A DNA stretch of 10,332 nucleotides from Myroides sp. Its GTDB lineage: Bacteria > Bacteroidota > Bacteroidia > Flavobacteriales > Flavobacteriaceae. The stretch's first letter is position 1, and each line of letters starts with the position of its first letter. This document shows, piece after piece, positions 6,041 through 10,332 of this stretch. A program made the position numbers and the translations under genes. The stretch lies in the NCBI GenBank assembly GCA_018384465.1, contig JAHAYQ010000193.1, forward strand, positions 1 through 10,332, written 5' to 3'. Below the pieces are notes generated by a model, which saw only the letters and a program-made list of their open reading frames with translations, ran no database searches and had not been told where the DNA came from.

Positions 6041-6634
6041 CTATTCTTCAATCAACTGATTTTCGATTCGTTCCAACTGTTCTATCAAATCATTAATTTC
6101 TCTTTGATTTTTTTTTATGATTCTCGGACGCAATACAAACCAATTAAAACCAATCCATAATATCAAAGCTAAATAAAATACACTTTGAACAGCAGGTTTC
6201 ATCATTGAAAGATATTCGTAGATGTAAAGCACTATCCCTAAAGATAATAAAATGAAATACACACTCATAATTTTATTTTGCAAGTAGTTCTCTTGTTTTT
6301 TAATGGATTTGAGATTGTTCAAATAATCAACATTTGATTGATTTTCGTTTATTTTAGAAAATGTATTTTTCATCTTGCTATTGAAGAAAATCACAAGCAT
6401 CATTGCGAAAAGGGTTAATACAATTCCAATTTTTGTGCTTATAAACAGTGGCTTAAAATATATCCAAATGAAAAGTATAAATAAAATTGTAAAAAAAAGC
6501 AATACATTAAGCATTACTGCTTTTTTTCTCTTTGAGCTTTTATAGATTTCTATTTTTTTAAAAACTTCTTTCACATCTGTAGTTGGAATATATTGTTTAC
6601 CCCAAATCTTTTTTAAATCTAAATTAGTTTCCAT
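6041..6634 (-). CDS. Four-helix membrane protein, candidate anti-sigma factor
   Basis: A 197-residue protein with a basic cytoplasmic N-terminus of about 38 residues (LKKIWGKQYIP, then KSSKRKKA). Four hydrophobic segments follow at about 40-60, 66-84, 121-141 and 150-168, and a charged C-terminal helix at 175-196 (INDLIEQLERIENQLIEE). Its ATG overlaps the end of the upstream ECF sigma gene by 11 nt, so the two should be translationally coupled. This position is where ECF anti-sigma factors are usually encoded. The protein contains no Cys and no His, so the classical zinc-binding anti-sigma motif is absent. A short N-terminal helix starting with LKKIW before the membrane domain is common in Bacteroidota proteins paired with ECF sigmas, from memory. 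The anti-sigma role is inferred from context; it could instead be a sensor or an unrelated envelope protein. Confidence 0.8.
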   Translation of the reverse strand: METNLDLKKIWGKQYIPTTDVKEVFKKIEIYKSSKRKKAVMLNVLLFFTILFILFIWIYFKPLFISTKIGIVLTLFAMMLVIFFNSKMKNTFSKINENQSNVDYLNNLKSIKKQENYLQNKIMSVYFILLSLGIVLYIYEYLSMMKPAVQSVFYLALILWIGFNWFVLRPRIIKKNQREINDLIEQLERIENQLIEE

Positions 6635-7094
6635 GAGCTTTAAACTTTTGAGTAAGTTGGATTTTTATTCTATGGATTTTTACGCGAACATTATTTTTTG
6701 ATAAACCGACAATTTGAGCAATTTGATCTTGATTTACATCCTCTAATTCTAAAGAAATTATAATTCGATCTATCTCCTGGAGTTCTGCAATAAACTTATA
6801 TAGCAATTGAATATCAGGTTCCATATTTTGTTTCATCTCATCGGTAAGATAAGCCGGAAATTCTGCTTTTATAATTCGTTTATCTTTTTCTATTTGACGT
6901 AAACAAATATTAGTTGCAATTCGGTATATCCAAGTGCCAATATCTGCTTCTTGACGAAACGAAGAAAGGTTATGCCACACACTGATAAATGTTTCCTGAG
7001 CCATATCTTGTGCTATGGCATAGTCGTTAACATATCCCATACATAATCGAAAGATCCGATCCCAATATTTTTTATAGATTATATCGAAACTCAT
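6624..7094 (-). CDS. ECF-type RNA polymerase sigma factor
   Basis: A 156-residue alternative sigma factor that directs core RNA polymerase to a small promoter set. Region 2 spans about 5-70 (YKKYWDRIFRLCMGYVND, then AQDMAQETFISVW for core and -10 recognition, GTWIYRIATN and CLRQIEKDKR). Region 4 spans about 98-150, with the helix-turn-helix NQDQIAQIVGLSKNNVRVKIHR for -35 recognition. There is no region 1 or 3, as is normal for ECF factors. The ATG at 7094 was chosen because it overlaps the hydrolase stop as ATGA (4 nt). An upstream in-frame ATG at 7136 would add 14 residues inside the hydrolase gene and displace the usual N-terminus. The downstream gene overlaps by 11 nt. It is probably autoregulated through the ECF-like promoter at 7957-7983 and held by a membrane partner. 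Confidence 0.93.
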   Translation of the reverse strand: MSFDIIYKKYWDRIFRLCMGYVNDYAIAQDMAQETFISVWHNLSSFRQEADIGTWIYRIATNICLRQIEKDKRIIKAEFPAYLTDEMKQNMEPDIQLLYKFIAELQEIDRIIISLELEDVNQDQIAQIVGLSKNNVRVKIHRIKIQLTQKFKAHGN

Positions 7095-7930
7095 TCTTGT
7101 TCTTTTAGGAAGTCGATTAACTGTTGAATGTACCATTCTTTGTCATCGAACATTATAAAATGTAAACCTTGATTAGCATATTTAAGTTGGGCTGTGGTTA
7201 AATTTTTATACTGATCGCTAATAGACTCCTCAATATACTTAAAATGAGCTTCTAACAAAATTAATGAGGGCACTTTTATATTTTTTATACGTTGTCTTAA
7301 ATCTATATTTGAAAAATCACAGAACATTTGCGCAAATGTTTTTCTATCTGATTTTAAACCCCAACTTAAAATTTCATCATGTTTAGACTGATTTGTAGAT
7401 AAACTAACGGCACTTATTTTTTGCATTTGCAGGAATTGATCATCAGACATTTTTGCAATTTGGTCAACAAAACTTGAACAATCATTATCAACTACAGATT
7501 TAAATTCAGGATTCGTCAGTGCTAACAGGCAAGGCAACGCATCAACTACAACAATTTTATTTAATAAATCTGGATAATCCGCAGCAATTGCCATTGCTAA
7601 AGCTCCACCCATACTATGACCAATAACCATAGGTTTATTTATTTTATTATCGCTGATGAATTTCGCTATTTCCGCTTTCCAATATTCAAATGAGCTATTA
7701 TCTTTTGGAGGCACACCAGCAAATCCTGCCATTGTTAGTACATAACAGGTATAATCATTTTCTAATGTCTTTACAGTTTCATTCCAAACATCGCCAGAAC
7801 TAGCAAATCCTGGTATAAATATAAGCGCTTGTTTTCCTATTCCTGTTTTTGTTATCGAAAAAGGATATTCTTGTGAAAAAGTTAAAAAAGAAAATAGGAG
7901 AATTACTGAAGTTAAGATTGCTTTTTTCAT
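7091..7930 (-). CDS. Secreted alpha/beta hydrolase
   Basis: A 279-residue serine hydrolase with a signal peptide (MKKAILTSVILLFSFLTFSQ, cleavage near residue 19), so probably periplasmic. Strand 3 and the oxyanion region read ALIFIPGFASSGDVW (35-49). The nucleophile elbow is GHSMGG with Ser106, and the catalytic His is His257 in QGLHF. The acid is less clear: the place after VPSLILL, normally Asp in this superfamily, holds Glu227-Ala-His; Asp130 (VVVDALP) is an alternative after another strand. The length is usual for the family. The substrate is unknown; ester, thioester, lactone or peptide cleavage are all possible. It is the first gene of an operon with an ECF sigma factor (4-nt ATGA overlap) and a membrane protein, so its activity may be part of, or induced by, an envelope response. 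Confidence 0.9.
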   Translation of the reverse strand: MKKAILTSVILLFSFLTFSQEYPFSITKTGIGKQALIFIPGFASSGDVWNETVKTLENDYTCYVLTMAGFAGVPPKDNSSFEYWKAEIAKFISDNKINKPMVIGHSMGGALAMAIAADYPDLLNKIVVVDALPCLLALTNPEFKSVVDNDCSSFVDQIAKMSDDQFLQMQKISAVSLSTNQSKHDEILSWGLKSDRKTFAQMFCDFSNIDLRQRIKNIKVPSLILLEAHFKYIEESISDQYKNLTTAQLKYANQGLHFIMFDDKEWYIQQLIDFLKEQE

Positions 7931-7986
7931 GATTGTACATTTTAAAATTACCTTTTAGATACACAGATACTTAAAATGTTACAATC
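7931..7986. repeat. Long inverted repeat spanning the ECF operon promoter
   Basis: GATTGTACATTTTAA (7931-7945) is the reverse complement of TTAAAATGTTACAATC (7971-7986) except for one extra base in the right arm; 25 nt lie between. The left arm abuts the ATG of the hydrolase gene, and the right arm contains the TGTAAC box on the minus strand. It could be an operator, or in read-through RNA a hairpin next to the start codon. Confidence 0.7.
7957..7983 (-). promoter_or_regulatory. Candidate ECF sigma promoter of the hydrolase-sigma-membrane protein operon
   Basis: On the minus strand a TGTAAC box (7983-7978) is followed after 15 nt by GTATCT (7962-7957). This has the box type and spacing of ECF-dependent promoters (an AAC-containing -35 and a short -10). 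Transcription would start near 7950, leaving a leader of about 20 nt before the ATG at 7930. GTATCT occurs twice in direct repeat (7970-7965 and 7962-7957); only the second has ECF-like spacing. There is no TAnnTTTG element here, which supports a non-housekeeping promoter. Recognition by the sigma factor encoded in this operon is inferred. Confidence 0.45.
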
Positions 7987-7996
7987 TTTTTTTGTA

Positions 7997-8566
7997 TTAA
8001 TTAGAAATCTTTTCAATCCTAATTCCAGCGATTTGTTCCATGCCCGTTGGTTTATTTACATGATCGTATTTGGGGCTTTTGTTGATGTCAATTGTTGTAG
8101 TTGGTAAAATGCGTACCCAAAGCGAAACATCATCACCTGCTTGTAACGACACCAATTTGGGGACGATATGTAAGCCTGCCGCTACATCAAAATTACCGTA
8201 ACTGTATTTAAATTGAGCTGTGCCCAATATCTCTTCATTGCTTTTAGAATGATTTTTTAAAAGGAAAAGCTCTATGTGAATACTATCTTTAGACGAAGTA
8301 CCCATAACTCCGGGATTGATGTTTGCAAAGGCAGAAACTTCAAAAGATCCGGAAGACGAAACTGTAATTTTTTCGTTTATAAACTGACCTATTTTATTGT
8401 ACACCATATCAACATCACGAAAGTTGATTTGTTGGGGTATAGAATGAACATTTTCTAAATGTATGCTACGTAAACTGCGTACGTACAGCGAAGGTTCTTG
8501 TGAAAAAACCTGAAAACCAACTAACAATAAAACAAAACTAATAATATTTTTGGTAGGCATCTTCAT
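7997..8566 (-). CDS. Secreted C1q/TNF-like jelly-roll protein B
   Basis: A 189-residue secreted protein: signal peptide to about residue 22 (FVLLLVGFQVFS|Q), then a single beta-rich domain. ITVSSSGSFEVSAFANINP (67-85) and PKLVSLQAGDDVSLWVRI (136-153) match the C1q/TNF-like pattern, in which a strand with an aromatic-containing G-x-(F/Y)-E core is followed by an L.L..GD.V.L strand. It is homologous to the upstream gene product: GSFEVSAFANINP aligns with GFYEITASFHFNP. It has no cysteines. The start overlaps the end of that gene by 29 nt (ATG 8566) or 23 nt (ATG 8560), so the two are surely co-transcribed. C1q-like domains usually trimerise and bind ligands; what this one binds is unknown. No terminator follows before the ECF operon 66 bp downstream. 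Confidence 0.82.
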   Translation of the reverse strand: MKMPTKNIISFVLLLVGFQVFSQEPSLYVRSLRSIHLENVHSIPQQINFRDVDMVYNKIGQFINEKITVSSSGSFEVSAFANINPGVMGTSSKDSIHIELFLLKNHSKSNEEILGTAQFKYSYGNFDVAAGLHIVPKLVSLQAGDDVSLWVRILPTTTIDINKSPKYDHVNKPTGMEQIAGIRIEKISN

Positions 8567-9113
8567 CGCTAATTAATTTAATATTCATAGAAAACGAAAC
8601 ACAATCTTTATTTTTTCGATCGCACCCCAATACACAGCTTAATAATACATTGCCGATTAATCCGGATCTGATTGCTGGCGCTATTACTACGCCTTGTTGC
8701 AAATAAACTATGGTAGGATATACTGTAATTCGTGAAAATAGATCTTGATTATCCTGATCGAACGATTGGCGCGTTGCAGCTATATACTGTTCATTGTTAT
8801 CAGAAATCTGAACAACACCAAAATTCACGCCTCCCCTGTTGTATTTTATAACACTGGTACTAGGGTTAAAATGAAAAGAAGCCGTGATTTCATAAAAGCC
8901 GTTTTCAGGAATAATCAATCTGTCGGTAGCATCATCAATAACAAACAACGTATTGTGAACAATATCCTTTTTGTCCATTTTTACATAGTGAAATGTTTTT
9001 TGCCCTACACGTAAATTAAATGTTTGCTGCTGGTTGGTTTTATAGGAAAACGAAGGTTGCGCCCAGCCAATAAAGGAGCACAAAACAAAAAACAAAAAAA
9101 TTATTTTTTTCAT
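8538..9113 (-). CDS. Secreted C1q/TNF-like jelly-roll protein A
   Basis: A 191-residue exported protein with a clear signal peptide (MKKIIFLFFVLCSFIGWA|Q, cleavage after residue 18). The mature part shows a jelly-roll pattern: RLIIPENGFYEITASFHFNP at 65-84, VNFGVVQI at 96-103, and RITVYPTIVYLQQGVVIAP at 128-146, which corresponds to the L.L..GD.V.L strand of C1q/TNF domains. It is a paralogue of the downstream protein. Unlike that copy, it carries three cysteines in the mature C-terminal part (160, 164, 171), which could form a disulfide in the periplasm or outside. It is first in a two-gene unit with a good promoter (9124-9153). The fold assignment rests on motif pattern only; an adhesin-tip or matrix role is speculation. 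Confidence 0.82.
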   Translation of the reverse strand: MKKIIFLFFVLCSFIGWAQPSFSYKTNQQQTFNLRVGQKTFHYVKMDKKDIVHNTLFVIDDATDRLIIPENGFYEITASFHFNPSTSVIKYNRGGVNFGVVQISDNNEQYIAATRQSFDQDNQDLFSRITVYPTIVYLQQGVVIAPAIRSGLIGNVLLSCVLGCDRKNKDCVSFSMNIKLISDEDAYQKYY

Positions 9114-9123
9114 TTTTTTCTTT

Positions 9124-9153
9124 CAAAGATACAAAAAGCCAAAAACTATGCAA
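9124..9153 (-). promoter_or_regulatory. Bacteroidota promoter of the C1q-like gene pair
   Basis: On the minus strand a TTG box (9153-9151) is followed after 19 nt by TATCTTTG (9131-9124), an exact match to the TTG-N19-TAnnTTTG vegetative promoter of Bacteroidota. The start of transcription should fall near 9118-9120, only about 5-8 nt before the ATG at 9113, giving an almost leaderless mRNA. Confidence 0.7.
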
Positions 9154-9170
9154 TTTTTTAAAAGAAGATC

Positions 9171-9203
9171 AAAAAAAGAATGCAACCCTTAAGAGTTGCA
9201 TTC
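9171..9203 (-). terminator. Intrinsic terminator of the TolC-family efflux gene
   Basis: On the minus strand a perfect 9-bp stem GAATGCAAC/GTTGCATTC (9203-9195 with 9186-9178) has an 8-nt loop and is followed by seven T residues (9177-9171). It begins 23 nt after the stop codon at 9227. Confidence 0.92.
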
Positions 9204-9226
9204 CGTACTTTTATAATTAAAAAAAT

Positions 9227-10332
9227 TTATTCAACACCGCCACCCATAGCTTTGTAAAGCTGTATGTTGGCATTCCATAAATTATATTGTGTGGTAATAA
9301 TATTCAGTTGGGCGTTTAACTCGCTTTCGGTAGCTGTTAACACTTCTAAATAACTTGCCATACCATTGTTTAACAACTCTTCCGAATACTCAACAGCATT
9401 TGTATAAGCTTCAGCTTCTTGTTGCTTTAAAACCAATTTCTTTTTGTTGATATCAATAGCGTATAGCGCGTCAGAAATTTCTTTACTGGCGTTCAAAACG
9501 GTTTGCTTATAGTTTAAAAAAGCCTTTTCTTGATTTGATAAACTGACTTCGTATTGCGTACGGATCTGACGTCCGTTTAAAATCGGCTGTGCAATACCGC
9601 CAATAATACTGGCAAAAAATGATGTAGGATCGAACAATTTATCAAAATCAACCGATTGCAATCCTCCACTTGCTGTTAATCGTAAAGTAGGATAAAAACT
9701 CGTCTTGGCAACATTCGTCAACTCAAACGCATTTCTAAAGCCCAATTCTGCAGCTAATACATCGGGGCGGTTGTTCAACACTTCAATAGCAATACCTTCT
9801 TCTGTATTCACATTCAATTGCATATCTTTAAAAGAAGATCTTTCAATAGCTTGTGGAAACCTTCCCATCAAAATACTCAACGTATTTTCTTGCACTTTGA
9901 TATTGTTATCAATATCCAATAGCAACGCTTGAGCGCTTAACAATTGTGCTTCTGTTTGTTTTATTGCTACTTCGGTTACCCTTCCCGCATCTTTTAATGC
10001 TTTATTGGTTTCTAAGCTTTTGGTTCTGTTTTCTATGGTTCTCAAAGCAACTTCTTTTTGCGCATCTAAAGCCAATAAGTTGTAATAACCAGAAGCCACC
10101 ATAGCAACCAATTGTGTACGTACTGCCTGATGCGCGGCAAGTGTTTGTAAATAAGTTGCTTCGGCAGCAGCTTTTCGACTGCTTATTTTACCCCAAATAT
10201 CAGCTTCCCAACCTAAATTTGCTGTAATATCAAACTGATCTAACCGCTGACGTTGCCCCAAAATACGTCCAAATTGCGTATTAATAGAGTTTACGGAATG
10301 TGTATAGTTAGCACCCACGCTGAAAGTAGGTA
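9227..10332 (-). CDS. TolC/OprM-family outer membrane efflux protein, 3' part
   Basis: The C-terminal portion (about 368 residues) of an outer-membrane channel of the OprM/NodT type, which partners RND or similar inner-membrane pumps and a periplasmic adaptor to export drugs or metabolites. The frame stays open to the window edge (visible start PTFSVGANYTHS), so the N-terminus with any lipoprotein signal is missing. A usual full length is about 460-480 residues. Visible family marks are the strand/helix transition LGWEADIWGKIS, long amphipathic helices rich in Ala, Gln and Leu, the conserved LNNRPDVLAAE motif opening the second OEP repeat, FYPTLRLTASGG, and a closing LTATESELNAQL. It is the last gene of its unit, with a strong terminator following. 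Pump genes are expected just beyond the right edge. Confidence 0.94.
   Translation of the reverse strand, partial: PTFSVGANYTHSVNSINTQFGRILGQRQRLDQFDITANLGWEADIWGKISSRKAAAEATYLQTLAAHQAVRTQLVAMVASGYYNLLALDAQKEVALRTIENRTKSLETNKALKDAGRVTEVAIKQTEAQLLSAQALLLDIDNNIKVQENTLSILMGRFPQAIERSSFKDMQLNVNTEEGIAIEVLNNRPDVLAAELGFRNAFELTNVAKTSFYPTLRLTASGGLQSVDFDKLFDPTSFFASIIGGIAQPILNGRQIRTQYEVSLSNQEKAFLNYKQTVLNASKEISDALYAIDINKKKLVLKQQEAEAYTNAVEYSEELLNNGMASYLEVLTATESELNAQLNIITTQYNLWNANIQLYKAMGGGVE

Noticed and set aside
5869..6096. 75-codon plus-strand frame overlapping the end of cls in another frame
   Set aside because: It overlaps the conserved C-terminus of cardiolipin synthase and crosses into the convergent gene; it has no protein-like features.
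7095..7136. Extended start of the ECF sigma factor (14 extra residues)
   Set aside because: It would lie inside the hydrolase coding end; the ATGA overlap at 7091-7094 gives the normal ECF N-terminus.
7931..7993. The inverted repeat followed by seven T residues on the plus strand looks like a plus-strand terminator
   Set aside because: All genes on both sides are on the minus strand and the loop is 25 nt; the position at a start codon and over a promoter fits regulation better.
8745..9014. 89-codon open frame on the plus strand inside C1q-like gene A
   Set aside because: Antisense to a gene with a clear signal peptide and a homologous neighbour; its translation shows no domain-like pattern.

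Overview
The window looks like chromosomal DNA of a member of the Flavobacteriaceae (Bacteroidota), close to the Flavobacterium/Myroides group. The DNA is AT-rich. Start codons lack Shine-Dalgarno sequences. Several genes are preceded by the Bacteroidota -7 promoter element TAnnTTTG, and secreted proteins have short signal peptides ending just before Gln, as is usual in flavobacteria. Species cannot be named from this stretch.

Layout. 1-903 (+): the 3' end of aspS with its terminator, then a small secreted protein of unknown function. 1012-1719 (+): a classical short-chain dehydrogenase/reductase. A hairpin at 1744-1774 serves both this gene and the convergent fic gene. 1851-2972 (-): a Fic-family (DUF4172-Fic-winged helix) AMP-transferase, preceded by two tandem copies of an inverted repeat that look like an operator. 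3197-3283 (-): tRNA-Ser(GGA) with promoter and terminator. 3368-4523 (-): pth (peptidyl-tRNA hydrolase) followed 4 bp later by a small lipoprotein. 4572-6038 (+): cardiolipin synthase, divergent from pth. 6041-7930 (-): a tightly overlapping three-gene operon, read as secreted alpha/beta hydrolase, then ECF sigma factor, then four-helix membrane protein. 7997-9113 (-): two overlapping paralogous genes for secreted C1q/TNF-like jelly-roll proteins. 9227-10332 (-): the 3' part of a TolC/OprM-type outer-membrane efflux gene that runs off the window.

How the parts fit. The left half and pth-cls are mostly housekeeping (translation, tRNA recycling, phospholipid synthesis). The regulatory interest lies in the ECF operon. 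Its genes overlap by 4 and 11 nt, and the last one encodes a Cys- and His-free four-helix membrane protein in the position expected of an anti-sigma factor. Just upstream is an ECF-like promoter (TGTAAC, 15 nt, GTATCT) inside a near-perfect inverted repeat that ends at the first start codon. This suggests an autoregulated envelope-sensing unit in which a periplasmic hydrolase is co-expressed with the sigma factor. That role is inferred. The strongest other candidates for follow-up are the fic operator array and the C1q-like gene pair.
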